From Candidatus Thiodiazotropha sp. (GTDB taxonomy: Bacteria; Pseudomonadota; Gammaproteobacteria; Chromatiales; Chromatiaceae), in NCBI GenBank assembly GCA_023838465.1, contig JAIVEQ010000019.1:1-64000 (forward strand): DNA of 64,000 bases. Direction: 5' to 3'. The position numbers and the translations under genes are program-made. Positions 28,611-38,106 of the stretch are shown piece by piece; positions within the stretch are counted from its first letter, which is position 1, and every line of letters begins with the position of its first letter. Below the pieces are notes generated by a model, which was not told the origin of the DNA, ran no database searches, and saw only the letters and a list, made by a program, of their open reading frames with translations.

Positions 28611-29459
28611 ATGACATTGGTTAAAGGTAAAACGAATAAGCTGAATATAACGGGTCAATCCTTGTTAACACTATCTGCTTCTTCAATCTCGCCAAATGCC
28701 AAACCATCCAATAAGTCAACCTCCTTGAAAGACAGGATGCCTTTAATGAATCCTCAAGTCTCCACCGATTTCACCGATCTTATTGGGCATGAGCAGTTGC
28801 CTTCACAGAGAATGAACTCTGAGGAGCAGGAGAAGAAGAGGATCTCACGGGAACTACATGACGGATTAGGTCAGCTGTTGACTACAATGGGTTTGCATGT
28901 ACAGCATTGTCTGGACGGTAGTTCTAGTGACGTTCCATTATCAGGAAATCACAGGGAGTCTCTTGAAGCGCTCTCTTCCATGGTTAAACAGGCGATCACT
29001 GAAGTAAGAACAATTTGCAGCGCCATCCGTCCTGCTATTTTGGATGACCTGGGGGTACTGGCGGCTGTCTCATGGCAATGTCGTCAGATATCAAGAATCT
29101 GTTCCAAGGTGGATGTCGTTACTGATTTTGATATTGATGAATCCCAAATACCTGAAGCGCATAAGACTGTCATCTATCGGATTGTTCAGGAGTCACTGAA
29201 CAATGCTGTGAAATATTCCCAGGCAAATGTGATTCGGGTTTCCATGGTCCACTCTCAGGATGCTATCCACCTTACAATTTTGGATAATGGTATCGGTTTC
29301 GACCTTGCTGATATTAAGGATAAGTTAGGGTTGGGCTTGATGAGTATGTGTGAACGGGCCGAGTCAGTAAACGGCAAAATGGATATGCATGCAGGTGTTG
29401 ATCAGGGTGTAGAGATTCGCGTTGTTTTTCCCGTGCAAAAAATTGCACTCAACGGTTAA
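28611..29459 (+). CDS. NarL-family cytosolic sensor histidine kinase
   Basis: About 282 aa from the ATG at 28611, chosen for the AGGGG upstream; an earlier ATG lies at 28497. The N-terminal 70 residues show no known domain and no membrane segment. The HisKA_3 helix is KKRISRELHDGLGQLL with His83. The catalytic part is complete: IVQESLNNAVKYSQ (N-box), LDNGIGFD and LGLGLMSMCERA. It should therefore autophosphorylate. It faces the response regulator gene, with their 3' ends overlapping by 11 bp, and the two are a likely pair. Input is unknown; a soluble kinase with a short N-terminus may need a partner sensor. Confidence 0.85.
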   Translation: MTLVKGKTNKLNITGQSLLTLSASSISPNAKPSNKSTSLKDRMPLMNPQVSTDFTDLIGHEQLPSQRMNSEEQEKKRISRELHDGLGQLLTTMGLHVQHCLDGSSSDVPLSGNHRESLEALSSMVKQAITEVRTICSAIRPAILDDLGVLAAVSWQCRQISRICSKVDVVTDFDIDESQIPEAHKTVIYRIVQESLNNAVKYSQANVIRVSMVHSQDAIHLTILDNGIGFDLADIKDKLGLGLMSMCERAESVNGKMDMHAGVDQGVEIRVVFPVQKIALNG

Positions 29460-30117
29460 TAATTCCCTTCTCTAGCGCATAGGTCGTTAGTGCCGAAACA
29501 CTGTGTAGATCAAGCTTCTTCATCAGATTGGCGCGGTGTTTTTCCACCGTTTTTACACTGATACAGAGATATTCCGCCATACTCTTATTGGTGTGCCCCT
29601 CAGCAATTAACTTAAGAATTTGCCGCTCTCTTTGAGTAACCGTATCCCAACGGGTAACAGGTTCTTGGTTGACATTGTTTGTATTCAGATAACTGTTGAC
29701 TACTTTTTCAGTGATCTCCGCACTCAAGTAGGTCTTTCCATTCAAGACCCGTTCGGCGGCTGTCATCAATTCATTTTGGGTAGCATCCTTCAATACATAG
29801 CCGTTAGCTCCAGCTTTAAGACTGGCAAGTACATACTCTTCCTCATTGTGTACCGTTAGAACCAGTGTCTTGACATCGGGCATGCGCTCTTTGATTTCAC
29901 GTATTGCATCCATGCCGTTCAATCCAGGCATACTCAAGTCCATGATAACCAAGTCGGGTTTAAGATCGATGACACGGCGAATAGCTTCGCGACCATTGTC
30001 AGCCTCACCGATTACTTCAAACTGCGGATTAGAGGTCAACAATGCCTTGAGCCCGGCGCGTAAAATGTTGTGATCTTCGGCGATGATGATTTTCTTCTTG
30101 TCCACGTCCATTGCCAT
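29449..30117 (-). CDS. NarL/FixJ-family response regulator
   Basis: A 222-aa two-domain regulator: receiver with IIAEDHNILR, phosphoacceptor Asp60 (LVIMDLSMPG), T (VLTVHN) and K (YVLKDAT), then a LuxR-type helix-turn-helix (TQRERQILKLIAEGHTNKSM, SVKTVEKHRANLMKKL). Convergent with and overlapping the kinase gene. It is transcribed away from the 30.7-kb secreted protein operon, so that operon is a candidate target. Confidence 0.93.
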   Translation of the reverse strand: MAMDVDKKKIIIAEDHNILRAGLKALLTSNPQFEVIGEADNGREAIRRVIDLKPDLVIMDLSMPGLNGMDAIREIKERMPDVKTLVLTVHNEEEYVLASLKAGANGYVLKDATQNELMTAAERVLNGKTYLSAEITEKVVNSYLNTNNVNQEPVTRWDTVTQRERQILKLIAEGHTNKSMAEYLCISVKTVEKHRANLMKKLDLHSVSALTTYALEKGIINR

Positions 30118-30343
30118 CCAAATAGTGTGTTAGATCTTAGTTGTTTCTTTTCTAAGATTAGGATCGTTTTACGTATGTCTATAACCAGCTAAGTTTAGAT
30201 ATGAATGGGGGCTATGCAAATCATGAATTATTATTATTTACAGTCTTGATTTTGCTTGTAGGGCACAATGACACAAATCCAACCTTGAATAAACCCCCCT
30301 AAATTATCGTGTGTGCCATGCTACTGCGTTTTATAATGATTGG

Positions 30344-30506
30344 CTAATCGCACAGCCACTGACAAAGCGATTTTATCGGGTGATTATTTTACCTGTTTTT
30401 TGACATTGGCTACTGCCAATTTTGTAGAAAAATCACTCGATTATTGAATAAATAAACCCGACTCTAAATCCTATCTGTCAACCCTACCTTTTTCAGTAGG
30501 GTTTTT
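30344..30506 (+). ncRNA. Putative structured leader or small RNA with terminator
   Basis: A transcript starting just after the TATAAT at 30332-30337 would be about 163 nt. It contains an 18-bp outer stem (30375-30392 with 30424-30441; 17 pairs allowing two G-U, one A-A mismatch), an inner hairpin ATTGGC-TACT-GCCAAT at 30405-30420, and ends at a terminator. No plus-strand protein gene lies upstream that would need this terminator. It could be a free small RNA or an attenuator/riboswitch leader of the downstream operon. No known RNA family was recognised. Confidence 0.45.
30480..30506 (+). terminator. Rho-independent terminator upstream of surface-protein gene
   Basis: AACCCTAC-(8 nt)-GTAGGGTT followed by TTTTTA on the plus strand. 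It sits 200 bp before the next plus-strand gene and has no protein gene before it, so it most likely ends the structured RNA described here. Confidence 0.75.
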
Positions 30507-30706
30507 ACTCCCGCCTAAATACTCAATTTACTCATTCCCGGGTAGGAAACTTGATGGGTAAATAGCGTAGTAACACGCAAAGACTCTTTATATAAAGAAA
30601 CGTAAACTTTGGCTCAAGCACTGGTAAAGGGGCTGGTGTGTCTGGATAGCTTGGCATGCAAGTCCCAGTAAAGTTTGTTGACCAATTAGGGTCTGGAGAA
30701 AAAACC

Positions 30707-33700
30707 ATGATAAACGAGAATCAGGGTTACAAAAACAGAGGTGTGATGGTTTTTATCGCACTAACTCTGCTTTTTCTGACTACAACTGTAAATGCAGCTC
30801 AATTTAATTTGAATGTTGTGGATAAGAATGGCAATGCGGTGGACGGTTTCCGCTGGCTGTTGCAGGAGGATAAGACTTTTGCAGTTGATCCTGCCAATCC
30901 ATCGATCATTCCCGATGAACTGCTCTCCATGGGTTTTCATGCCAGTAACCACCCACCCGCATTAGCGCAACTTACTGGTGCTGGCTTGAGTGGAAATGTA
31001 GAGACAGATGCGGTCAACATCACAAGTGTACCACCAGGCCGTTACTATGTTTCTGTGCTGCCTTATGCAGGTTATAGCATCAGTGGTAACCAAGCGGTGG
31101 TACTACCTAATGCAGAAGACCCGAATCAAACGCTGGATAATGTCACAGTTGTGGTGCAGAAACAGCCGATTCCTACAGCCCAGATCGCGATTTATCTGTT
31201 CCATGACAATGCACCGATCAATGGCACACCTGATCTACCGGAAGAGACTGACCCTGGTGTAGGCCAACCCGGCCATGTGGACTGGACTCAGTTCGAACTG
31301 TTTCTTGAAGAGCCGGCAGGCCGCTATGGCCAGAATGGCGGCCAGGTCATCCAGGATGTATTCGGCAACCCATTGGGTACCGTATATCAGCATGGTTGTG
31401 ATGCTGACGGACAACCCGATGCGGATCCCAATACTTTTTACGGCTGTTTTGATGCGAATGGTGATCCGATCGTCAGCAGTCTTGGTAACGGTACGCTGCA
31501 ACCTGATGAGAATGGCTTCCTGACGGTCAAGAACATTGCACCAGGCAAATACGGTGTGATCATCATTCCTCCAACACCTTCGACTGACCCAGGTTGGGTA
31601 CAGACCAGCACCATTGAAGGCAGCAAGGTTATCGATGCCTGGGTTAAAGCGAATGAGCCCCCCTTGTTTGTTGAATTCGGTCTTCCAGGGCCCCACGTCT
31701 TTGTAGGTTTCGTTAAATCCACAGCTGATGGCGGATTTCCTCCCTTGTCTGCCGGTCCAGGTCAACAAGTGGCGAGCATCAGCGGAACTATCACTGACAT
31801 GCATATGTCCCGCTCCCCGAACTTTCAGTTCTTTAGTGGTCGTCCGTTTCCTCAATGCTGGATTGGTCTGAACGAATCCACACCAGGCGGTTTAGGAAGA
31901 GGGCTTTATGCCGCACCTTGTGATGGCGACAGTAATTTCTCTATCCCGAATGTGCCTCCTGGCAGTTATCAGTTGGTTATCTGGGATAAACCTTTGGATG
32001 CGGTTATTGCTGCCCAACCTTTTACCGTTGATGAAACCGGTGGTACCTGTAATGGCGGTTCAACCTGTAACTTTGGTGATGTTCCCGTATTCAACTGGTT
32101 TGCCCGTCTGAATACCGCTGTCTTCAATGATGTTGACCAGGATGGTTTCTGGGAGCCGGATGGTGCTGATGGCATAGCAGGTAATTCAGACGATGAGAAC
32201 GGCATTGGTCCAGAGAGTCAGGATGTCAGTGTCCGCTGGCGTGATGGCACGATCTATCAGAACTTCGCTATGGATGGTGCAGGTGAAGCACCTTTTGATC
32301 AGGTTTTCCCCTTCTTTCATTGGCTGGTGGCTGAAGTCAGCTTTGCCAACAAGAAGGCAACAGGCGCCACATTTGTTGTGGATGCTGGTGGTGAAATCCT
32401 TGCCGATAATGGTTGGGACATGCCCTCGCTTGACGAGTTGACACCACAGGTACAGGTTTGTACACCGGCTCAATCACTGAATCCTGATGATCCAGATGCT
32501 GGCTGTGTCGTTGGTGATCCTCTCGTCAATGTAAACACGGGCAATAACCTTTCCAGGACTGAGACCGGTCAAGTGCTGACCACGGCCTTCCAGGGATTCC
32601 TGGGACAGACCAGTGTCATGCAATTCGGTAAGACCGACTATGTAAATTTCACTGCGCCAGATTTCACAACCGTTCCACCTACCTTGCCTCAGTTCGTTGG
32701 TGAGAATGGCGGTGTCTCAGGTATCGTTTACTATGCCACCGTACGTGCTGAGGATGAGCCTCAGTTTGCGGCTGCAGAGACTTGGGAGCCAGGTATTCCC
32801 CGCGTACAGATTAACCTGTATGCCGACGGTGACATCGACTGTTTTCCTCAAGGAAACTTTGGTGCCGATGACTGTGACATCGACTGGAATCAGAACGGTG
32901 GTCTGCCTGAACCAGACGATGGTGTCATTGATGATATCAATGGTAATAACGTTATCGACTTGGCTGACGTAGATAATTATCCTCTAGGATGGGCCGATGG
33001 CGGTGCACCTGGTGTCGAAGACGTCGACCGTAATGGTAATGGTGCCTTCGACCGCGGCGATGCCCTTGCTGTCACTTGGACCGACAGCTGGGATGACAGT
33101 CTGCCTACCGGTTGTCAGGGTCAAAACCTGATCGACTTCGATCAAGATGCCACCATCACAGATGAAGAGAACAGCCGCTGTTTTGACGGTCTGCGTAACT
33201 TCAATCAAGTCCGCCCTGGCGTATTTGACGGTGGTTTTGCTTTCAACAACTACGATACATCAACACTACCTGTAGCTATTCAATCCAGTCTGAATGCTTT
33301 CTATGCAAGCAGACGTGGTGTAGATAATCCTCTTCATCTGCCTGAAGAGTGGATGTTACCCTCCGACTATATCGTCGAAGCAGCAACGCCAGGTGGTTAC
33401 AAACTGGTGAAGGAAGAGCACAAGAACGTCGATTTTGGCGATCAGTACATCCCCTCCACTCAAGCAATTGCAGCCACTTGTGTCGGCGACATGCGCCCGG
33501 TTCCTGCTTTGCTTGCGATGGCGACTAAGGATGGCAGCGGTGATCTTGCGCAGATTCTCCCAGGCTTGGATCCGGCTGATGTAGCAGCGCCTTTTACGGG
33601 TGTTAGTCGTCCGCTCTGTGATCGTAAAGAGGTCCCTCTCTCCGGTGCGCAAAATGCGGGTGTTGAGTTCTTTCTGATGACAGATGTGCCCTTAGTCGGC

Positions 33701-36673
33701 AATGCCTCAGGCGTAATCCTCAATGACCTGGCCAATGAGTTCAACCCGAATTCTCCGGCCTTTGGTGAGAAGTTTGCGCCACCGAATGCACCAGTTGCAT
33801 TCTATGACGCGGAAGGCAATCAGGTGAGCCGTGTCTATGCAGATACCTACGGTCGTTACAATGCTGTTGTGCCTTCGACCTTTACGGCCAATCTGCCTCA
33901 GCCTTCGGGTCAGTCGCCTAACATGCTGGTCTCATGCATGAACGACGCCGGTCCTGTACCTAACCCGAATTATGATCCTGCACTGGATCCAGACGGCGAC
34001 AACATTGATGACAATGGCAATCCATCGACCATGCTTGATCCGTACTTCAACAAGCAGTTCAGTCAGTTCTCCTACACCTTTCAGTACATGCCGGGTGCCA
34101 CAACCTATCTGGATACCCCGGTTGAGCCCATTGCGGCCTTTGCCGGACCCGGTAATTTCCCAGTGGATTGTGAACGTCCGACGATTACCCCGATGATCAG
34201 TTATGTGAAGCGTCGTGGCGCAAGAATCGGTCCTTTCGCTCTGCCAGGACAGCAGATCCGTATCCAGGCAATGGGTAACAATGTACAGGTACCAAACCCT
34301 GAGTGGGATGGAGTAGATCTGGCCAACAAGTTTGTTGTGCGCAATTACAATTTTGGAAATGATGCACTAGCTAAATTGGTAGCAGCAGATGGTACAGAAA
34401 CAGCTATGGTTGTACTGGGTGCTAGTGATGGCAATCGGATATTTGCAACTGTACCAGTCGTTGATCCTGGTGATTATCAGGTAATTGTGACCCGGACCCG
34501 TGCAAATGGAGCTCCGCTTGCGAACCCGGTAGATTCACCTCTTGGTGTAACCCTGACAGTGGGTACACTGGTTGGTACTACAGAGATGGGTGTGCGTCCT
34601 AACGGTGCAAACTATAATGTTTGGAGCGTACCAGGTGACTTCGCCACTATCCAGGAAGCGATCGGTGATCCGACCAAGTTAGGTCAGCCCGGTGTTGCAG
34701 CAGGTGACATGATTCTGGTTGAGCCTGGCGTCTATGATGAAATGGTCATCATGTGGAAGCCGGTGAAACTGCAAGGGTGGGGTGCCGGTGCTGTGACCCT
34801 TAACGCCCGTCAGTCTCCGACTGAAAAGATTGTTCAGTGGCGTGCCCTGGCAAGAAAACTGGACGACGATGCCTCCATCGACCGTCTGATTGGCCAGACA
34901 TTGGGGGCGCTGGGCTTTCCAGCGCTGGCGGAAGCACTCTTTCCGACTGAGCAGGGTGCCGGTATCTTCGTCACAGGCAAGCGTACTGGTACCAACCGTT
35001 TCGGTGCCCTCGCTAACCGGGGCGCCCGCATCGATGGTTTTACCATTGTCGGCGCCAGCCAGGGTGGTGGCATCGTGGCCAATGGTTTTAACCAGTTCCT
35101 GAATATCAGTAACAACATTGTAACTTCCAACGCAGGTATCTTCGGCGGGGGTATCCGTATTGGACATCCCAACATCAGCCATGAAATAGCAGCTGAGACC
35201 GATTACAACCTCAATGGTGTGGATGAGAATGAAGTCGGTGACCTGGTCTACGATGATGCAATAAATGACAGAATTCGCATTCATCACAACCATATCACTC
35301 AGAATGGCAATTCCAATGGCACGGGTGGTGGTATCTCCCTGAATGTCGGCGCTGATGCTTATCGGGTCCAACAGAACTGGGTCTGCGGTAACTTCGGCAA
35401 AGGCAACGGTGGTGGTATTTCACACTTCGGCCGTTCCAACGGCGGTGTGATCGAAGATAACCACATCATCTTCAATGAGGTCTTTAACCAGCAAGTGGGT
35501 ACAGCACCTTCCGGTGGCGGTATCTTCATCGGTGGACAGCCTCCTTTGATGGCTGCCGAAGAGACCGGTCTTATGCTCTCTTCGGGTACAGGCCATGTCA
35601 CTGTTGATTCCAATATCATCCGTGGCAATGCAGCCGGTGCTGGCGATGGTAGTGCTATCCGCATCGATACGGCCAATGGTCTTGATGTTGATCGCAGTCT
35701 GGGTGCCCGTGGCCCCTGGTACGATGTGTTTGTTTTCAACAATATGATCGACAACAATGTTGCCGGTGTTGCTGGGGCTATCTCGGTATCCGACTCATTG
35801 CAGGCAATTATCCGTAACAATACGGTCGCCAACAACGACAGTACTGCAACGGGTTCTCAGGCGTTTGAGATCACCAATCCCAACCTCTCTCTTCCACAGC
35901 CAGCAGGTATTATCTCCAGGCTGCATGGACCAGCGATGTCGCAGTTGGTGAATATCGATGATGCTGCCGGTGATGTCCTTATCGATCCAGACACGCTACG
36001 TGATCCCGATGGCGCATTGTTCTCCGATCTGTTACTGCGTGACAACATCGTCTATCACAATCGGTCGTTTTTCTGGCTGAACTTTGACAACCCAGCTACA
36101 GCGATTAGTGAAACAGGGCTTTTCCCTGCGACTGCTACCTGTCTGGCCAGCGTGCCTGTCGACCTGACGACGTTCGATCCAGCAGTATGTAATGGAGATC
36201 TGGTGAACATCGAAGGCTATACCAACGATCTGGCAGTCATGAACGGAAAAATTGAGACAGCTGATGTGCTGGATGCACGCTTCTCACTCCTGCAAACCGG
36301 CGAGCTGGTACAGGTTCCGGGCAGTAATACCTTTATTACAGGTGATGCTGGATTCGTGAACGAGTACTTCAACGAAAGTCGTGACGGCTTCCTGTTCCCT
36401 GAGTTCAAGACACTGGCTACAGCGGGTGCTTTTGACGAGGGTGGCAACTTCATCCAGGTGGCTTTCGGTCCTTTGTCCCTGGTCGAGTTGGATGATGTAA
36501 CAGGCAATGTTGAAGGTCCTCTGTTTGACTATCACCTGACGACAGCACCTGTTTCAGCGGCCATCAATAATGGGGGCAATGTTGGGGCAGCAAGTCGTAT
36601 TGGTGTAGATATTGACAATGAAGCACGTCCTAACGGTGGTCTGAACGACATCGGTGCCGATGAGGCAATGTAA
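30707..36673 (+). CDS. Giant secreted beta-helix protein (1988 aa)
   Basis: The start at 30707 follows TCTGGAGAA by 8 nt and gives a signal peptide ending near TTVNA. Residues 30-330 look like Cna-B/SdrD-type beta-sandwich domains (SVPPGRYYVSVLPYAG, IAPGKYGVIIIPP). Between about 480 and 830 are acidic calcium-type loops (DVDQDGFWEPDG, DVDRNGNGAFDRGD). Around 1170-1300 is an IPT-like sandwich (DPGDYQVIVTRTRANG). From about 1305 a right-handed parallel beta-helix begins (PGDFATIQEAIG, GDMILVEPGVYDE) with many N-N-x-I/V coils, ending LNDIGADEAM, the 'choice-of-anchor Q' type end. Methionine- and histidine-poor, without copper motifs. It precedes three oxidase-like genes in one direction and may scaffold or anchor them at the surface. 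No family name is certain. Confidence 0.75.
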   Translation: MINENQGYKNRGVMVFIALTLLFLTTTVNAAQFNLNVVDKNGNAVDGFRWLLQEDKTFAVDPANPSIIPDELLSMGFHASNHPPALAQLTGAGLSGNVETDAVNITSVPPGRYYVSVLPYAGYSISGNQAVVLPNAEDPNQTLDNVTVVVQKQPIPTAQIAIYLFHDNAPINGTPDLPEETDPGVGQPGHVDWTQFELFLEEPAGRYGQNGGQVIQDVFGNPLGTVYQHGCDADGQPDADPNTFYGCFDANGDPIVSSLGNGTLQPDENGFLTVKNIAPGKYGVIIIPPTPSTDPGWVQTSTIEGSKVIDAWVKANEPPLFVEFGLPGPHVFVGFVKSTADGGFPPLSAGPGQQVASISGTITDMHMSRSPNFQFFSGRPFPQCWIGLNESTPGGLGRGLYAAPCDGDSNFSIPNVPPGSYQLVIWDKPLDAVIAAQPFTVDETGGTCNGGSTCNFGDVPVFNWFARLNTAVFNDVDQDGFWEPDGADGIAGNSDDENGIGPESQDVSVRWRDGTIYQNFAMDGAGEAPFDQVFPFFHWLVAEVSFANKKATGATFVVDAGGEILADNGWDMPSLDELTPQVQVCTPAQSLNPDDPDAGCVVGDPLVNVNTGNNLSRTETGQVLTTAFQGFLGQTSVMQFGKTDYVNFTAPDFTTVPPTLPQFVGENGGVSGIVYYATVRAEDEPQFAAAETWEPGIPRVQINLYADGDIDCFPQGNFGADDCDIDWNQNGGLPEPDDGVIDDINGNNVIDLADVDNYPLGWADGGAPGVEDVDRNGNGAFDRGDALAVTWTDSWDDSLPTGCQGQNLIDFDQDATITDEENSRCFDGLRNFNQVRPGVFDGGFAFNNYDTSTLPVAIQSSLNAFYASRRGVDNPLHLPEEWMLPSDYIVEAATPGGYKLVKEEHKNVDFGDQYIPSTQAIAATCVGDMRPVPALLAMATKDGSGDLAQILPGLDPADVAAPFTGVSRPLCDRKEVPLSGAQNAGVEFFLMTDVPLVGNASGVILNDLANEFNPNSPAFGEKFAPPNAPVAFYDAEGNQVSRVYADTYGRYNAVVPSTFTANLPQPSGQSPNMLVSCMNDAGPVPNPNYDPALDPDGDNIDDNGNPSTMLDPYFNKQFSQFSYTFQYMPGATTYLDTPVEPIAAFAGPGNFPVDCERPTITPMISYVKRRGARIGPFALPGQQIRIQAMGNNVQVPNPEWDGVDLANKFVVRNYNFGNDALAKLVAADGTETAMVVLGASDGNRIFATVPVVDPGDYQVIVTRTRANGAPLANPVDSPLGVTLTVGTLVGTTEMGVRPNGANYNVWSVPGDFATIQEAIGDPTKLGQPGVAAGDMILVEPGVYDEMVIMWKPVKLQGWGAGAVTLNARQSPTEKIVQWRALARKLDDDASIDRLIGQTLGALGFPALAEALFPTEQGAGIFVTGKRTGTNRFGALANRGARIDGFTIVGASQGGGIVANGFNQFLNISNNIVTSNAGIFGGGIRIGHPNISHEIAAETDYNLNGVDENEVGDLVYDDAINDRIRIHHNHITQNGNSNGTGGGISLNVGADAYRVQQNWVCGNFGKGNGGGISHFGRSNGGVIEDNHIIFNEVFNQQVGTAPSGGGIFIGGQPPLMAAEETGLMLSSGTGHVTVDSNIIRGNAAGAGDGSAIRIDTANGLDVDRSLGARGPWYDVFVFNNMIDNNVAGVAGAISVSDSLQAIIRNNTVANNDSTATGSQAFEITNPNLSLPQPAGIISRLHGPAMSQLVNIDDAAGDVLIDPDTLRDPDGALFSDLLLRDNIVYHNRSFFWLNFDNPATAISETGLFPATATCLASVPVDLTTFDPAVCNGDLVNIEGYTNDLAVMNGKIETADVLDARFSLLQTGELVQVPGSNTFITGDAGFVNEYFNESRDGFLFPEFKTLATAGAFDEGGNFIQVAFGPLSLVELDDVTGNVEGPLFDYHLTTAPVSAAINNGGNVGAASRIGVDIDNEARPNGGLNDIGADEAM

Positions 36674-36703
36674 AACGAGCGATGTGGATTGATCTCATGA
36701 GGG

Positions 36704-36736
36704 TGGAACCCTTGCTCATCGAGGGTAAGGGTTCCA
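36704..36736 (+). repeat. Hairpin between surface protein and oxidase genes
   Basis: TGGAACCCTT-(13 nt)-AAGGGTTCCA forms a 10-bp stem without a T run. It may slow transcription or protect an mRNA end, setting different amounts of the giant protein and the downstream oxidases. Confidence 0.5.
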
Positions 36737-36806
36737 ACCAAAGGGATCAGCAAACAGCAAAATTTGTTTTTAGGCAGTTACAAAAAATGATGAGGAGTAA
36801 CGCCAG

Positions 36807-38084
36807 ATGAAATTTTTTACAAAAAAAGCTCTTAGCGGAGCAATAGCAATCACATTGCTCGGGATGATCGGAAGCGCCGGTGCTGTTGTGAATATTCAGT
36901 GTCCTGGTGATACCAATGGTGATGCGGTGATCGATACACCAGATCCTAATCATCCGAATGCAAAATGTATGTCACTCATCGCAGGTGACAGTTTTGCCAT
37001 CATGTCAGATGACAATCCCCTATACATCTTCGGTTTTGGCGATCAGACAGGTACTCCTGAAGGTGATGTCATCTCAAATGGTATTCTGGATGCAGAATGG
37101 TCCGGTCCGACTATCGAACTGGATGAGGGAGATGAGCTTTGGCTTAACCTGTCAAACGTGGGTACCGTTATCCGTCCTGATCTGTTCGATCCTCATACAA
37201 TTCACTGGCATGGATTCCCCAATGCTGCCACTGTTTTTGATGGTGTGCCTGAGGTTTCAGTCAGTATCAATATGGGCGCGACCCTGAGTTATTACTACAA
37301 CGTGGTTGAGCCAGGCACCTACATCTACCATTGCCATGTGGAAGCTACTGAGCATATGGAGATGGGCATGTTGGCCAATCTCTATGTACACCCTGCACAA
37401 GATGCGACGGGTTGTGCGAGTGCGATACCTGGTTGTCCCGTAGCCACACGTAAAGGTGGTTCGGCTGCTGGTGCGCCGTTGGGTTATGCCTACAATGACG
37501 ATGATGGCACAACGGCTTTTGATCAGGAGAAGGCCCTGCAGCTAGCCAGTTTCGATTCAGACTTTCATGATGCCAGCCTGTTTGTACAGCCACTGCCATT
37601 TGCCTTGTTGGAAGGTGATTATCCGCAAATCAACGGTCGTGGCTATCCCGATACCATTGTGTCTGGAAGCCTCCCGGCACCAGTGGATGACGTGAACGGA
37701 AAAGTGACAGGTAATCCTGGTGAACTACTGAATAACGGAACCCCAACCCAGACTCTGGATTCAGTGATCAGTGTTGCCCAAGGTGAGCGGCTCTTGCTTA
37801 GGCTCTCCAATGTGGGCCTGGATCGGTTCTGGACAGTCACTGTACCCGGTCTGAAGATGCAAATTGTCGGTACCGGCGCCCGCCACATGCGTGGTACTGA
37901 CGGAAAGAATCTCTACCGCACTACCTCTTCTGTAAATTTCGGCGGTGGTGAAACACACGATGTGATCATTGATACCACGGATGTTGCAGCAGGGACTTAC
38001 TTCCTGCATGCCACTGAATTGCACCAAATGAGCAACAGAACGCAGTTCGACGGCGGCATGATCACCGAGATCGTTGTGAACTAA
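36807..38084 (+). CDS. Multicopper oxidase subunit with type-1 site and half trinuclear site
   Basis: A 425-aa secreted protein (signal to about residue 26) with two cupredoxin domains. The N-terminal domain has H130-x2-H133-x-H135-G (DPHTIHWHGF) and H175-C176-H177-x5-H183-x4-M188 (YHCHVEATEHMEMGM). These supply a full type-1 copper set (H130, C176, H183, M188) and four trinuclear histidines. The spacing x5 after HCH differs from the usual x3. The second domain has the fold pattern (GERLLLRLSNVG, GTYFLHATELHQM) but no HxH pair. On its own the protein lacks four of the eight trinuclear histidines of an active multicopper oxidase; the next gene has them. AT-rich start, 22 bp before the next gene. 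Confidence 0.85.
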   Translation: MKFFTKKALSGAIAITLLGMIGSAGAVVNIQCPGDTNGDAVIDTPDPNHPNAKCMSLIAGDSFAIMSDDNPLYIFGFGDQTGTPEGDVISNGILDAEWSGPTIELDEGDELWLNLSNVGTVIRPDLFDPHTIHWHGFPNAATVFDGVPEVSVSINMGATLSYYYNVVEPGTYIYHCHVEATEHMEMGMLANLYVHPAQDATGCASAIPGCPVATRKGGSAAGAPLGYAYNDDDGTTAFDQEKALQLASFDSDFHDASLFVQPLPFALLEGDYPQINGRGYPDTIVSGSLPAPVDDVNGKVTGNPGELLNNGTPTQTLDSVISVAQGERLLLRLSNVGLDRFWTVTVPGLKMQIVGTGARHMRGTDGKNLYRTTSSVNFGGGETHDVIIDTTDVAAGTYFLHATELHQMSNRTQFDGGMITEIVVN

Positions 38085-38106
38085 GACCAAGCCGAGCTAG
38101 GAGATA

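Larger units (their letters stand above)
30118..30706. promoter_or_regulatory. Long regulatory region before the surface-protein operon
   Basis: This region separates the divergent response regulator and the 1988-aa protein. It holds a perfect TATAAT at 30332-30337, a large hairpin at 30375-30441 and a strong terminator at 30480-30506, all on the plus strand. From 30510 to 30706 no further gene is seen; a second promoter for the big gene is expected there. Confidence 0.55.

Noticed and set aside
30402-30430. TTGACA at 30400-30405 as a -35 box for the surface-protein gene
   Set aside because: It lies in the inner loop of the hairpin and no acceptable -10 occurs 16-18 bp downstream.
30560-30630. 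ACGCAAAGAC followed by a hairpin-like stretch, similar to the core of a c-di-GMP-I (GEMM) riboswitch
   Set aside because: The AGGGCAAACC arm and the second tetraloop-receptor arm cannot be found at the right places; only about eight bases match.
34679-35371. 230-codon minus-strand frame, and others at 31235-31855 and 45621-46142
   Set aside because: Opposite repetitive beta-rich coding sequence; mirror effects of Gly/Asn/Thr codon use.
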